Below, piece by piece: positions 1-12,901 of a DNA stretch of 48,366 nt; the first letter of the stretch is position 1; each line of letters opens with the position of its first letter. Source of the stretch: an uncultured Actinomycetes bacterium (GTDB lineage Bacteria > Actinomycetota > Actinomycetes > Nanopelagicales > Nanopelagicaceae); assembly GCA_903933585.1 (NCBI GenBank), contig CAIZKO010000076.1, positions 1-48,366 on the forward strand. Direction: 5' to 3'. Under the pieces are notes generated by a model that did no database searches, was not told the origin of the DNA, and saw only the letters and a program-made list of their open reading frames with translations. The position numbers were made by a program, and so were the translations under genes.

Positions 1-1
1 A

Positions 2-541
2 GTAACTCCGCATCATCTGATGCTCACCGACGATTTAGCGGAGAGCTACGATCCGGTTTATAAGGTGAATCCACCTCTACGCACCGCGGTCGATGTGCAA
101 GCGCTGCGCGAAGGTTTAGCGGATGGCACTATCGATATCGTTGCCACCGATCACGCTCCCCATCCGGCAGAAGATAAAGATTGCGAGTGGAGCGCTGCGG
201 CCTTTGGAATGATCGGGCTGGAGACCGCTCTATCAATCGTCGCCAAGGCAATGATTGAGACTGGCTTAATGGATTGGACAACGCTCGCGCAACGCATGTC
301 GACAACGCCCGCCGCGATTGGTGGTTATGAAGATCATGGTGCGATAACTGTAGGTAATTTCGCTAATTTCGTCGTAGTGGACCCGTCTGCTAATTGGAAG
401 GTAGATCGCAACAATCTCCTCTCCAGAAGTTCCAATACCCCTTTCCATGACTTCACTCTTCCGGCCAGCGTTGTTCACACCTTCTTCCGCGGAGTGCACG
501 TTCTCAAGGATGGTCAACTGACGGGATTAAAATATGAGTAA
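2..541 (+). CDS. pyrC: Dihydroorotase, C-terminal part (gene enters from the left edge)
   Basis: Catalyses the reversible cyclisation of N-carbamoyl-aspartate to dihydroorotate, step three of UMP synthesis, in the cytosol. The frame is open from base 2, so the ATG at 20 in the ORF track is internal. The first residues read VTPHHLMLTDD, a conserved block of dihydroorotases, and ATDHAPHP further on is the amidohydrolase metal/catalytic Asp motif. About 180 C-terminal residues are present of a usual 420-440, and the N-terminal metal-binding part lies outside the window. The stop overlaps the carA start (ATGAGTAA), so it is the upstream member of the pyr operon. Identity is secure. Confidence 0.95.
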   Translation, partial: VTPHHLMLTDDLAESYDPVYKVNPPLRTAVDVQALREGLADGTIDIVATDHAPHPAEDKDCEWSAAAFGMIGLETALSIVAKAMIETGLMDWTTLAQRMSTTPAAIGGYEDHGAITVGNFANFVVVDPSANWKVDRNNLLSRSSNTPFHDFTLPASVVHTFFRGVHVLKDGQLTGLKYE

Positions 542-1653
542 AGCATTTTTAGTACTTGATGATGGGACCATCTTTGAGGGCGAGAGTTGGGCTTGTAGCG
601 GAGAAGCCTTCGGAGAAGCGGTCTTCTCGACAGGAATGACTGGGTATCAAGAGACCTTGACTGATCCTTCGTATCACAAACAGATTGTCATAATGACCGC
701 TCCGCACATAGGTAATACCGGAATGAATGACATCGACAAGGAGTCTGAGAAGATCTGGGTCGCTGGCTTTGTGGTTCGCAATCCCTCTCCACGCGTAAGC
801 AATTGGCGGTCTCAATACTCGCTAGAGAGCTCACTCTCTGAAGCAGGAGTTGTAGGAATTCAAGGAGTGGATACGCGCGCAATTACTCGTCACCTGCGCG
901 ACCGAGGTGCGATGCGGATGGGAATCTTCTCCGAGACGACTTTGACGCGTTCTGAAATGATCATCAAGGTACGCGCCACTGACGCTATGGCGGGCGCCTT
1001 CCTAGCTAACGACGTGACGACGAAAGAGAAATACGTGGTTAGCCCTCCCGCTGGAACCGAGGTGCGCTTTCGCGTCGCGGCGATTGATTTAGGTATAAAA
1101 AATGCAACCCCTAGATCAATGTCAGAAAGAGGTATTGAAGTAACGGTCTATCCCCTTAGCACAACGGCCGAAGAGATTAAGGCGTCGCACCCTGATGGGC
1201 TCTTCATCTCAAACGGTCCGGGAGATCCGGCGACCATGACCCAAGTTGTCGATCTCGTACGGGAATTTTTGACTGATGAAATACCAACCTTTGGAATCTG
1301 CTTCGGCCACCAAATTTTGGGTCGCGCTTTGGGTTTTGACACTTATAAGTTGCCTTTCGGCCACCGCGGAATCAACCAACCCGTAAAGAATTTGCAGAGT
1401 GGAAGAATCGAGATCACAGCACATAATCATGGCTTTGCCGTAGCAGCTCCATTAGAGGGAAATTTCCATACCGCCTTCGGCGCGGGTCATGTGAGCCACA
1501 TCTGTCTCAATGATGGCGTCGTCGAGGGACTTGAATTAATCGAGCGTCCAGCATTCAGCGTTCAGTACCACCCCGAATCCGCAGCCGGCCCTCATGATGC
1601 CGCATACCTCTTCGACCACTTCGTAGAGCTGATGAGTAAGGCAAAGGTTAAAA

Positions 1654-1661
<8 letters not shown>
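534..1661 (+). CDS. carA: Carbamoyl-phosphate synthase small (glutaminase) subunit
   Basis: Hydrolyses glutamine and channels ammonia to CarB for carbamoyl phosphate, the shared precursor of pyrimidines and arginine. It has 375 residues, a normal length. The N-terminal half is the CarA-specific domain ([17 protein letters not shown]). The C-terminal half is a class I glutamine amidotransferase with nucleophile elbow GICFGHQ (Cys about 256) and the His/Glu of QYHPES (about 346/348). The start overlaps the pyrC end by 8 nt and the end overlaps carB by 8 nt, so translation is probably coupled through the operon. Confidence 0.97.
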
Positions 1662-4916
<3,255 letters not shown>

Positions 4917-4920
<4 letters not shown>

Positions 4921-5765
4921 TCAACTCAAAAGCCGTTCAACTCTCTGCAGAGGTTGTCTCAAATAAGAAAGTCGGCGCGTATCACCACATGGTCTTTGCG
5001 GTCGGTGATATGGCGGCCAGCTGCCGTCCTGGAAATTTCGTTGCAATATCAGTTGGTGGAGCCAGCTCCTCGCTGATATTGCGCCGTGCCTTCGCAATAT
5101 ATCGTGCATCTCTCCGATCCGATGGAATGGGTTTGCTGGAATTAGTGATAGCTCCACAAGGCAGTGGAAGTAAGTGGTTGGTCGCGCAAGAACCCGGCGA
5201 TCGTGTTGATCTTATCGCCCCTCTTGGTACATCTTTCGGCATTCCCAAAGAGCCTATCAACGCCCTTTTGGTCGGCGGAGGATATGGTTCTGCACCACTT
5301 TTTTCACTCGCTGAAACTTTGAAGTCGCGCGGATGCCGGGTCGATATGGTCCTTGGGGCCAGCACTGCGGGCAAGATTTATGCACCACTCGAGGGAAAGC
5401 GTTCCGTCAATTCTCTGACAATTACCACCGACGACGGCAGCGCAGGGATAGCGGGGCGCGTGAGCGATGTGCTACCGAAACTTATTGCTGAACATGACGT
5501 AGATGTGATCTACTCGTGCGGGCCGATGGCGATGTTAGAAGCCATCACGTTGATTTCGCAAAGAACCGATGTGCTTCATCAGTGTTCTGTCGAGGAGTCT
5601 ATGGCCTGCGGTATTGGAGTGTGCATGACCTGCGTTCTTCCCGTCGAAGGCGAAGACGGAGTCATTCGTATGACTCGAAGTTGCGTCGAGGGTCCAGTCA
5701 TGGATGGCAACAAAGTACTCTGGAACACATCCCGTGAGATTCCAGATGGGGTGTGGGGAAAATGA
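4917..5765 (+). CDS. pyrK: Dihydroorotate dehydrogenase electron-transfer subunit (PyrK)
   Basis: FAD and [2Fe-2S] subunit that passes electrons from the class 1B dihydroorotate dehydrogenase PyrD to NAD+. The 282 residues show a ferredoxin-reductase FAD domain ([10 protein letters not shown]), an NAD domain ([22 protein letters not shown]) and a C-terminal cluster site with Cys at about 231, 236, 239 and 256 ([10 protein letters not shown]...RSCVEG). It starts in the ATGA overlap with carB and ends in an ATGA overlap with pyrD. Its presence next to pyrD tells that the enzyme is NAD-linked, not quinone-linked. Confidence 0.95.
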
Positions 5766-6694
5766 GTATTAACTTCAGCACCTCGATCGGCGGTGCGTTC
5801 TTCGCTAATCCTATTTTCACGGCCTCTGGATGTGCCGGTTCAGGCAAAGAACTATCACATTTCTTTCCACTCACCTCGCTAGGCGCGGTAGTCACCAAGT
5901 CGATCATGGTAAAACCACGTAGCGGGCGTGCGACACCGCGCATGGCCGAGACGCCTAGTGGAATGTTGAACTCGATTGGATTGCAGGGTCCAGGAATTGA
6001 CCTATTCCTTGAGAACGATATCCCTTGGTTACGCGAGCAAGGCGCACGGATTATCGTAAGTATCGCGGGGGAGAGCGTCGAGGACTATGCGGTACTTGCC
6101 CGTAAATTACGTAACGTTGTAGGCATAAGCGCGCTGGAGGTCAACATCTCCTGTCCAAATGTGGAAAATAGAGGGCAAGTTTTCGCCTGCCATCCAGATA
6201 CTGCAGCTGCCGCTATCGCTGCGGTACGGCGAAATATTGGCGGAGAGTTGCCGATCATTGCGAAACTCTCACCCGATGTGACGGATATAACCGCTATCGC
6301 AGATAGCGTCATCGTAGCGGGCGCAGATGGCCTTGCACTTATAAATACCCTGTTGGGCATGGTCATCGACACCACTTCCATGCTGCCTAAGTTATCGCAG
6401 AAGACCGGGGGACTTTCAGGCCCAGCGATTCGCCCCATCGCAGTACGCGCGATCTATCAGGTGCGGGCCGCTTTTCCTAAGATTCCCATTGTCGGAATGG
6501 GTGGAGTCACCAATGGTCGCGACGCCTTCGAGCTTGTCCTTGCGGGCGCAGATGCGGTTTCAATTGGAACGGCTACCTTCGGCAATCCGATGGCGGCTAT
6601 GACAATCAAGAACGAACTAGAGGAACTCTGCGAAGCGCGTGGATTTAATTCATTCTCAGATGCAGTTAGTTACGCCCACAGAGTGGAGGCATAA
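5762..6694 (+). CDS. pyrD: Dihydroorotate dehydrogenase, class 1B catalytic subunit
   Basis: Oxidises dihydroorotate to orotate in the cytosol with FMN, partnered by PyrK. The protein shows the FMN-barrel motifs NISCPNVENRG, AKLSPDVTD, INTLLGMVID, KTGGLSGPAIRP and GMGGVTNGRDA, which match the 1B rather than the membrane class 2 type. I chose ATG 5762, which overlaps the pyrK stop as ATGA behind a G-rich ribosome site. The ORF track begins three codons earlier at GTG 5753. The stop TAA shares a base with the pyrF ATG. Confidence 0.95.
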   Translation: MSINFSTSIGGAFFANPIFTASGCAGSGKELSHFFPLTSLGAVVTKSIMVKPRSGRATPRMAETPSGMLNSIGLQGPGIDLFLENDIPWLREQGARIIVSIAGESVEDYAVLARKLRNVVGISALEVNISCPNVENRGQVFACHPDTAAAAIAAVRRNIGGELPIIAKLSPDVTDITAIADSVIVAGADGLALINTLLGMVIDTTSMLPKLSQKTGGLSGPAIRPIAVRAIYQVRAAFPKIPIVGMGGVTNGRDAFELVLAGADAVSIGTATFGNPMAAMTIKNELEELCEARGFNSFSDAVSYAHRVEA

Positions 6695-7398
6695 TGTCAA
6701 CCCTTAATTCGCCCATCATATTGGCGCTAGACACCGATGAACTTGAAACTGCAATTCAGTGGATCGAAGCTACCGCTGGTAGCGTCGACGTATATAAGGT
6801 TGGGCTGGAATTCTTTCTCAAACATGGCGCTGCGGGCCTGCGTGAATTACGAAATACCAGCAACTTTGAACTCTTTTTAGATCTCAAACTACATGACATC
6901 CCCAATACCGTGGCCGGTGCGGTGCGATCCGTTCGCGATTTACAACCGCGTTTTCTCACACTGCATGCTGCAGGCGGGGCGGCAATGATTAAAGCGGCGG
7001 CCGAGGCTGGACCTACCATATCGATTACGGCCGTAACCGTGTTAACGTCGCTCAATCAAGCAGAATTGTCGACTATGGGAATAGCTCTAACCCCATTAGA
7101 TTTCGCGGTTTCTCTCGCAGATAATGCGGTCGCGTCAGGGGCTCGCTCAATCGTCTGCTCTCCAATGGAAGTGGCAGCAATTCGCAGTGCAGTTGGAAGT
7201 GGAGTAAAAATTATTACTCCCGGCGTTCGACCCGCCGACTCCGAACTTGGAGATCAGAGCCGAACAATGACCCCGCGCGAGGCCATTGTTGCTGGTGCTG
7301 ATTTTCTCGTAATAGGTAGGCCCATAACTTCGTACTATGCGCGATCTCCACAAGCGATGCGTGAGAGATCTCAACAAATTTTGGAATCCCTCTCTTGA
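6694..7398 (+). CDS. pyrF: Orotidine 5'-phosphate decarboxylase
   Basis: Last step of UMP synthesis. The 234-residue protein has the catalytic DLKLHDIPNTV signature (DxKxxD), ILALDTDELE at the N-terminus, and the phosphate-binding ITPGVRP and ADFLVIGRPI loops at the C-terminus. This is the compact type 1 enzyme. Several actinobacteria such as Mycobacterium carry the longer type 2 form. A GTGGAGG ribosome site precedes the ATG, which overlaps the pyrD stop as TAATG. The stop overlaps the TTG start of the next ORF. Confidence 0.95.
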   Translation: MSTLNSPIILALDTDELETAIQWIEATAGSVDVYKVGLEFFLKHGAAGLRELRNTSNFELFLDLKLHDIPNTVAGAVRSVRDLQPRFLTLHAAGGAAMIKAAAEAGPTISITAVTVLTSLNQAELSTMGIALTPLDFAVSLADNAVASGARSIVCSPMEVAAIRSAVGSGVKIITPGVRPADSELGDQSRTMTPREAIVAGADFLVIGRPITSYYARSPQAMRERSQQILESLS

Positions 7399-8270
7399 CA
7401 CCCACGCCTCCGCCGCAACTTTCAGTAGCCCAGCGGCAGGCCGCCCTGGAAAAGGCGAAAATTTCTCGGCAAGAGCGCGCCGAGGTGAAGCGATTGATAA
7501 CACTGGGGGAGATCAACATATTCGATGCAATAAACGATCCGCGCGAATCAATTCGTCGCATGAAGGTGATAGAGCTACTCTCAGCAATTCCCGGAGTGGG
7601 CAAGGCGCGCGCTACTTTAATCATGGAGCGTCGGAATATCTCGCCTACCCGTAGAATCGGTGGCCTAGGGCATCTGCAATTAAAAGCGTTGGGAAAGGAG
7701 TTGGCTGTGGCGAAGGTGGATCCAATCCGCGGAAAACTGATAGTCATCTCTGGTCCCGGCGGAGTCGGCAAGAGCACCATCACCGCACAACTACGGAACG
7801 ACCCTAGATTTTGGATCAGCGTCTCCGCCACCACCCGAGACCCTCGACCCGGCGAGCGCGAAGGTGTCGACTACCTCTTTCTTACCCCAGAGAAATTTCA
7901 GGAGATGATTGAAACCGGAGAGTTTTTAGAGTGGGCTGAATTTGCCGGAAATCGTTACGGAACCCCGCGCGCTCCAGTAGAAGAGTGGCGCACGCTAGGA
8001 AAGCACGTGATCTTGGAGATCGAAATAGATGGGGCCCGACAGGTCCGATCTCGTGAGGCGGGGGCTACCTTGATCTTTATCGCGCCTCCTTCCTGGGAGG
8101 AGCTCGTCCGACGCCTTACCAGTAGAGGCACAGACTCCCCAGAGCGGCGCGCCGCCCGCCTAGCCCTTGCTGAGCAAGAGATGGCCGCAGCGAGCGAATT
8201 CGATGCAATTCTCGTAAATGATGACGTCGAGGGTTTGATCGAGCAACTGGTATCCTTGGCGACTGCTTAA
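7395..8270 (+). CDS. gmk: In-frame fusion: actinobacterial integration host factor (mIHF) + guanylate kinase
   Basis: Residues 1-104 are the nucleoid protein mIHF/sIHF: QRQAALEKAKISRQERAEVK helix, PGVGKARATLIMER helix-hairpin-helix and RRIGGLGHLQ. Residues about 110-291 are guanylate kinase (GMP + ATP to GDP), with P-loop GPGGVGKST from residue 120, VSATTRDPRPGE and GVDYLFL. The usual neighbours mihF and gmk are here one uninterrupted frame. The TTG start overlaps the pyrF stop (TTGA). An in-frame GTG at 7707, exactly where gmk would begin, sits 6 nt after AAAGGAG, so free Gmk may also be made. Both domains look intact. A missed stop or sequencing error cannot be excluded from one sequence. 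Confidence 0.9.
   Translation: MTPTPPPQLSVAQRQAALEKAKISRQERAEVKRLITLGEINIFDAINDPRESIRRMKVIELLSAIPGVGKARATLIMERRNISPTRRIGGLGHLQLKALGKELAVAKVDPIRGKLIVISGPGGVGKSTITAQLRNDPRFWISVSATTRDPRPGEREGVDYLFLTPEKFQEMIETGEFLEWAEFAGNRYGTPRAPVEEWRTLGKHVILEIEIDGARQVRSREAGATLIFIAPPSWEELVRRLTSRGTDSPERRAARLALAEQEMAAASEFDAILVNDDVEGLIEQLVSLATA
7691..7709 (+). promoter_or_regulatory. Internal ribosome binding site and GTG start for a free guanylate kinase
   Basis: The segment GGGAAAGGAGTTGGCTGTG inside the fused ORF places a strong Shine-Dalgarno core (AAAGGAG, 7694-7700) 6 nt before an in-frame GTG at 7707. Translation from it would give a 187-residue guanylate kinase, the normal family length, beginning VAKVDPIRGKL. 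This looks like the relic, or still working, gmk start now lying inside a fused frame. Confidence 0.6.
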
Positions 8271-8291
8271 CTGACGAATAGAGGGACACAC

Positions 8292-8582
8292 ATGTCTGCT
8301 GAACTTACCGATGGAATCACCCATCCTTCGATCGATGAACTTCTCGATGCTGCTGGATCTAAGTACAGCCTCGTTCTCTACGCTGCCAAGCGCGCCCGCC
8401 AGATCAACGCTTACTACTCCCAATTGGGAGAGGGTCTACTTGAGTATGTAGGACCACTCGTTGAAACCTATGTACACGAGAAGCCACTCTCAATCGCACT
8501 CCGCGAAATTAATCAGGGCCTTCTCACCATTGAGAATTTGGAACCTGTCGCTGAGGCCACGAGCTCAGAAGTTTCTGCTTAA
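8292..8582 (+). CDS. rpoZ: RNA polymerase omega subunit
   Basis: Small subunit that helps assemble RNA polymerase by chaperoning beta-prime. The 96-residue protein shows the core [30 protein letters not shown] and the actinobacterial tail [23 protein letters not shown] about 8 nt upstream of the ATG is the ribosome site. It follows gmk by 21 nt and precedes coaBC by 10 nt, the usual actinobacterial order gmk-rpoZ-coaBC-metK-priA. Confidence 0.96.
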   Translation: MSAELTDGITHPSIDELLDAAGSKYSLVLYAAKRARQINAYYSQLGEGLLEYVGPLVETYVHEKPLSIALREINQGLLTIENLEPVAEATSSEVSA

Positions 8583-8592
8583 ATAGAAGAAG

Positions 8593-9801
8593 ATGTATCC
8601 ACGCGGGCGTGAAATCGTCCTCGGTGTATCCGGGGGAATTTCGGCCTATAAATCCTGCGATCTGCTACGCAGGTTACAAGATCTCGGCTTCTTAATTACA
8701 GTCATCCCCACCCGATCAAGTCTCAATTTTGTCGGACTTTCAACCTGGGAGGCTCTCTCTGGACGCCCGGTTCCCACCGAACTTTGGAACAACGTTCATC
8801 AGGTTCCACATATCGCTCTAGCGAAGCAAGCCGATGCCATACTCGTTGCTCCTGCGACTGCAGACATCATGGCAAAAGTTGCAACCGGTATCGCCGATGA
8901 TCTCTTAACCAATGTCATTCTCGCCAGCACCGTCCCTTTGATCTTTGTACCTGCAATGCACTCCGAGATGTGGCTTAACTCCGCAACACAGGCAAATGTG
9001 CAACTTCTTCGAAGCCGCGGTCACCTCGTCATTGAACCCGACTCCGGAAAACTCACCAGCGGGGATGTAGGCGTTGGCAGATATCCTGATAGTTCAAAGA
9101 TAGTCGATTGCCTGACCACAACGCTGCAAAGTCGCGCCGATCTTCGTGGCCGCTCCGTATTAATTAGTACCGGCGGAACGCGAGAGGCGATCGACCCGGT
9201 CCGCTTTATCGGTAACAACTCCTCCGGTCGGCAAGGTTATGCCTTGGCTTATGCAGCCGTTGCACGTGGAGCACAGGTCACGCTAGTAGCCGCGAACTGC
9301 GAGATCGCCGATATTGAGGGAGTCAAAACGGTACACGTCACGACAGCGCTTGAGATGCAAGCTGCTCTGGAATCTCACTTCGAAAGCGCGGATGTCGTAA
9401 TCATGGCCGCTGCGGTCGCTGATGTTCGTCCCAGCGTCTTTAATTCGACCAAGATCGCTAAGGAGGATCTCTCGGCGATCCCCGTAGTTAAAAATCCAGA
9501 TATCACCAAGGAGCTTTCTCGGCGAAAGAGTTCCCAGATCATGGTCGGCTTCGCGGCTCAGACCGCCGAATCAAGAGCCGAGGGGTTGGCGCTGGCATCT
9601 GCAAAGATGAAAGATAAGGGGCTAGATCTAGTTTATTTCAATGATGTATCTGGCGGTGCGATTTTCGGCTCAGACAAAACGGCAGGAGTCATCTTGACTG
9701 CCACAGGTGATACCTACGAGTTTAACTCTGGACTTAAAGTGACACTCGCCAACAGGATTCTAGATTTGGTCTGCGATAAGTTAAGTTATCCCAATGACTA
9801 A
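8593..9801 (+). CDS. coaBC: Bifunctional phosphopantothenoylcysteine decarboxylase / phosphopantothenate-cysteine ligase
   Basis: Carries out two consecutive steps of coenzyme A synthesis. The N-terminal CoaC flavoprotein domain (about 1-180) has [16 protein letters not shown], the [19 protein letters not shown] block and PAMHSEMW. The C-terminal CoaB domain (about 185-402) has [29 protein letters not shown] and the dinucleotide/CTP-binding segment, ending with MVGFAAQT and [11 protein letters not shown]. At 402 residues it is normal. The stop lies 8 nt inside metK. Confidence 0.96.
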   Translation: MYPRGREIVLGVSGGISAYKSCDLLRRLQDLGFLITVIPTRSSLNFVGLSTWEALSGRPVPTELWNNVHQVPHIALAKQADAILVAPATADIMAKVATGIADDLLTNVILASTVPLIFVPAMHSEMWLNSATQANVQLLRSRGHLVIEPDSGKLTSGDVGVGRYPDSSKIVDCLTTTLQSRADLRGRSVLISTGGTREAIDPVRFIGNNSSGRQGYALAYAAVARGAQVTLVAANCEIADIEGVKTVHVTTALEMQAALESHFESADVVIMAAAVADVRPSVFNSTKIAKEDLSAIPVVKNPDITKELSRRKSSQIMVGFAAQTAESRAEGLALASAKMKDKGLDLVYFNDVSGGAIFGSDKTAGVILTATGDTYEFNSGLKVTLANRILDLVCDKLSYPND

Positions 9802-10987
9802 GCGACTATTCACCTCCGAGTCCGTTACCGAAGGCCATCCCGACAAGATGGCAGATCAAATTTCCGATGCGATCCTCGACTCGCTTCTTAGCCAAGATGC
9901 CAAGAGTCGGGTAGCAGTCGAAACCCTCATCACCACTGGGCAGGTCCATGTCGCCGGTGAAGTCACGACCAAGGGCTACGCCGATGTTATGGGTATCGTT
10001 CGCGACACCGTGCTTGAAATTGGTTATGACTCATCTGCTAAGGGCTTCGACGGTAATTCGTGCGGAGTTTCAATCTCTCTCGGTCAGCAATCAAGCGATA
10101 TCGCCCAAGGCGTCAACTCTGCAATGGAGAACCGCATTTCATCTTCCATCGACCCGCTCGATGCACAAGGTGCGGGAGATCAAGGCTTGATGTTCGGATA
10201 TGCCTGCGAAGATACCCCAGAACTGATGCCAATTCCTATCTCCTTAGCTCATCAATTGGCGCAGAAACTCTCCTCGGTACGTAAATCAGGCGAGTTAGAT
10301 TACCTCCGCCCAGATGGAAAGACTCAGGTCACGATTGAATACGATGGCGACCGTCCAGTAGCTCTCAACACCATCGTCATCTCCTCGCAACATGCTGCGC
10401 ACGTGGATATCGATAGCGTTTTAGCGCCAGATGTCGAGCGTTTGGTAATCCGTCCGGTTCTAGCTGGACTGGCATTAGATCATTCAAATGTACGTATCCT
10501 GATTAACCCCACGGGGCGCTTTGTAACTGGCGGGCCGATGGGCGATGCTGGATTAACTGGCCGGAAGATCATCGTTGATACTTACGGGGGAATGGCGCGC
10601 CATGGTGGCGGAGCATTCTCTGGAAAAGATCCTTCCAAGGTCGATCGTTCGGCTGCTTATGCAATGCGTTGGGTGGCGAAGAATGTCGTCGCCGCCGGAC
10701 TCGCCTCTCGCTGCGAAGTTCAGGTCGCTTACGCTATTGGAAAAGCACAACCAGTCGGGCTCTTCGTCGAGTGCTTCGGTACCGAAAAGATCCCAGTTCT
10801 GCAGATTGAAGCGGCGATCGAAACGGTCTTCGATCTACGTCCAGCTGCTCTCATCAGAGATTTAGATCTGCTCCGCCCTATCTATCAAAAAACCGCAAGC
10901 TATGGACACTTCGGACGTGAACTTCCCGCTTTTACATGGGAGAAGAGTGATCGAAGTGCTCTCCTGCAAAAGGCCGTTAAGGGTTAA
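9794..10987 (+). CDS. metK: S-adenosylmethionine synthetase
   Basis: Makes S-adenosylmethionine from methionine and ATP, releasing phosphate and pyrophosphate. The 397-residue protein carries the family signatures [20 protein letters not shown] (N-terminal His and metal ligands), [12 protein letters not shown] and the P-loop-like [19 protein letters not shown]. The length is standard and no key motif is missing. It overlaps coaBC by 8 nt and is followed 6 nt later by priA, so it is co-transcribed with both. Confidence 0.97.
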   Translation: MTKRLFTSESVTEGHPDKMADQISDAILDSLLSQDAKSRVAVETLITTGQVHVAGEVTTKGYADVMGIVRDTVLEIGYDSSAKGFDGNSCGVSISLGQQSSDIAQGVNSAMENRISSSIDPLDAQGAGDQGLMFGYACEDTPELMPIPISLAHQLAQKLSSVRKSGELDYLRPDGKTQVTIEYDGDRPVALNTIVISSQHAAHVDIDSVLAPDVERLVIRPVLAGLALDHSNVRILINPTGRFVTGGPMGDAGLTGRKIIVDTYGGMARHGGGAFSGKDPSKVDRSAAYAMRWVAKNVVAAGLASRCEVQVAYAIGKAQPVGLFVECFGTEKIPVLQIEAAIETVFDLRPAALIRDLDLLRPIYQKTASYGHFGRELPAFTWEKSDRSALLQKAVKG

Positions 10988-10993
10988 TTCGAC

Positions 10994-12877
10994 GTGGCTG
11001 CAGTAAAGCCACTCAAACTGCGCCGAGAGAAGGTGCAGAGTTTTCGCCCGCGTGCTTCATCAAATCCCATCGCCCGTGTACTCGTTGACCACCAGATTGT
11101 TCATCTGGAACAAGTGTATGACTATGAGGTCCCTGAACTATTTGATGCAACCGCATCCATAGGCGCACTCGTTGAAGTGGAATTCGGCCATATTCTCACA
11201 CAGGGTGTGATTCTTGAGAGGCGAGAGACTTCAGAGAGCGCCGGTAATCTCAAGGAGATACTCAAGGTGCTGAGCATCGAGCCATATGTTTTACCTGATC
11301 AGTTAGCAAACATTGATACCGCCGCAGCCTTGTATGGTGCCAAGCCGTGGGATTTTTTGCGAAGGTGTGTTCCACCATTTTCTAAGGTGGGTGAGCGGAA
11401 TTTTCGAAGTAACCCAACCCTGCCAGAGGGTAAGGTGATATCTAATATCTCGCTCCCGGAATCTTTACTAGCGATATTGCAGGGTTCAACCAGACTCACC
11501 TGCGCCATTGAGCTTCCTCCTTCTGCACCATATTGGAATCTGGTAGCAGCTATTGCTCTCGAGCGAAGCCACAATGCTTCAGTACTCGTGTTACTTCCCA
11601 ACGAAAGGGAGATGTCTCTTCTCGAGACCGCGTTCCACGAATTTGGCTGCCCTCTCATAGTTATTGCGAGCACGGCTGGTAAGAGTGATCGCTATCAAAA
11701 CTATCTCAAAAGCCGCTCCGCAACACCCGTGATTGTTTTAGGCACAAGAAGTTCAGTACTGCACTCTCTCTCACCAGAGGCAACTGTGCTAGTCGTGGAC
11801 GATATGGATGAGTCACACTACGAACGCCACAGTCCCACCTGGAACACCCGCGATCTGATCAAATTGCGAGAGGATGATCTCTCGGTTATTTATCTCAGCA
11901 CTTCAATTGGCTTAGAAACCGCCCGTCGAGTTTCACATCACTCGTTGCCCCTCTATCGATTCCCAGCATCGCAACCACCTCGATTTCACAGCGCAAGCTC
12001 TCCCCAGGGGAGCGACTATTTTTCGATCATCCGTGAAGGACTCACCAAAGGCGCTGTTCTGGTTAGCGTCGGTGCGACCGGATATGTGACTTCATTCTCC
12101 TGCCAGAAGTGTCGCAACATCGCTCTCTGCTCTTGCGGTGGGAAGCTCTATTTTCCGGCCCGTGGGGTAACGCCTCGCTGTGCAACGTGCGACACTGAAT
12201 ATATAGAGTGGTGCTGCCCGTGGTGTCAGGAGAGCAAACCCCGAATAGTGAAGAGCGGGGTAATCCGCAGGGCAGAGGAGTTCGGACGCGCCTTTCCGCG
12301 CTATTCCATACTGACTTCATCTGCATCCAACCCCATTGCCCAATTACCAGAGGGAGTGCATTTAGTTCTTAGCACCCCAGGGGTGGAGCCGCGCGGAGAG
12401 TACGCAGCGATTATATTTCTAGATTTGGAAGGTCGACTACTTCGTACAACGCTGCGAGCGACAGAGGAGTTGCGACTGCATATCTGCAGATCGCTCTCCA
12501 TGCTACGCCATGGTGAAGACGCCTACTTTGCGCTACCTCCATCAGATCCCTTCTTGCAATCAATTTTGCGGGGGAAGCCCTTGGGGGCGGCGGAGCGCGA
12601 AGTTGATGAACGAGATGGCGCCCACCTTCCTCCAAACTATTGCGCATTGCTCGTTTCTGGAGAGCGCGTAGAGAATGTGAAAGTTCTCCTCGCCAACGTT
12701 TCTCAGATTGAACTGCTCGGCCCCTTTCTTAGGGAAGGAAAGAAGACCATCCTGGTGAAAGCGCCACTCGAAAGTCAGCTCGAGATTGTGCGACTCCTCT
12801 CTCATGTAAATCGTGTCAATAGCATGCGTAAAGAGCCACTTCTGAGCTATCAGATCAACCCGTATTCTCTGAATTGA
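10994..12877 (+). CDS. priA: PriA-like primosomal protein lacking helicase ATPase motifs
   Basis: Homologue of the replication-restart protein PriA, starting at GTG 6 nt after metK. The N-terminal DNA-binding domain (VLVDHQIVHLEQVYDYEVPE...GALVEVEFG) and the zinc module (CQKCRNIALCSCGG...CATCDTEYIEWCCPWC, about residues 370-415) are kept. The expected Walker A (GxTGSGKT) is replaced by unrelated sequence and the DEEH box reads VVDDMDESH. An ATPase-dead PriA is typical of actinobacteria, so this is lineage-normal rather than decay. It probably acts in DNA binding or restart as a scaffold, not as a helicase. Confidence 0.9.
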   Translation: MAAVKPLKLRREKVQSFRPRASSNPIARVLVDHQIVHLEQVYDYEVPELFDATASIGALVEVEFGHILTQGVILERRETSESAGNLKEILKVLSIEPYVLPDQLANIDTAAALYGAKPWDFLRRCVPPFSKVGERNFRSNPTLPEGKVISNISLPESLLAILQGSTRLTCAIELPPSAPYWNLVAAIALERSHNASVLVLLPNEREMSLLETAFHEFGCPLIVIASTAGKSDRYQNYLKSRSATPVIVLGTRSSVLHSLSPEATVLVVDDMDESHYERHSPTWNTRDLIKLREDDLSVIYLSTSIGLETARRVSHHSLPLYRFPASQPPRFHSASSPQGSDYFSIIREGLTKGAVLVSVGATGYVTSFSCQKCRNIALCSCGGKLYFPARGVTPRCATCDTEYIEWCCPWCQESKPRIVKSGVIRRAEEFGRAFPRYSILTSSASNPIAQLPEGVHLVLSTPGVEPRGEYAAIIFLDLEGRLLRTTLRATEELRLHICRSLSMLRHGEDAYFALPPSDPFLQSILRGKPLGAAEREVDERDGAHLPPNYCALLVSGERVENVKVLLANVSQIELLGPFLREGKKTILVKAPLESQLEIVRLLSHVNRVNSMRKEPLLSYQINPYSLN

Positions 12878-12889
12878 GCCACCCACTAG

Positions 12890-12895
12890 TAGACT
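12890..12895 (+). promoter_or_regulatory. -10 box of a leaderless promoter for def
   Basis: TAGACT followed by exactly 6 nt (GAGCAA) and then the def ATG. An RNA polymerase start 6-7 nt after the box would place the transcript start at the A of ATG. No Shine-Dalgarno is present in the 24-nt gap after priA. No convincing -35 is visible. Confidence 0.6.
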
Positions 12896-12901
12896 GAGCA
12901 A

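Noticed and set aside
1081-1130. Possible oddity in carA at [14 protein letters not shown]
   Set aside because: The segment matches the normal GIKxNTPRxLxxRG region of CarA with small substitutions and no frameshift.
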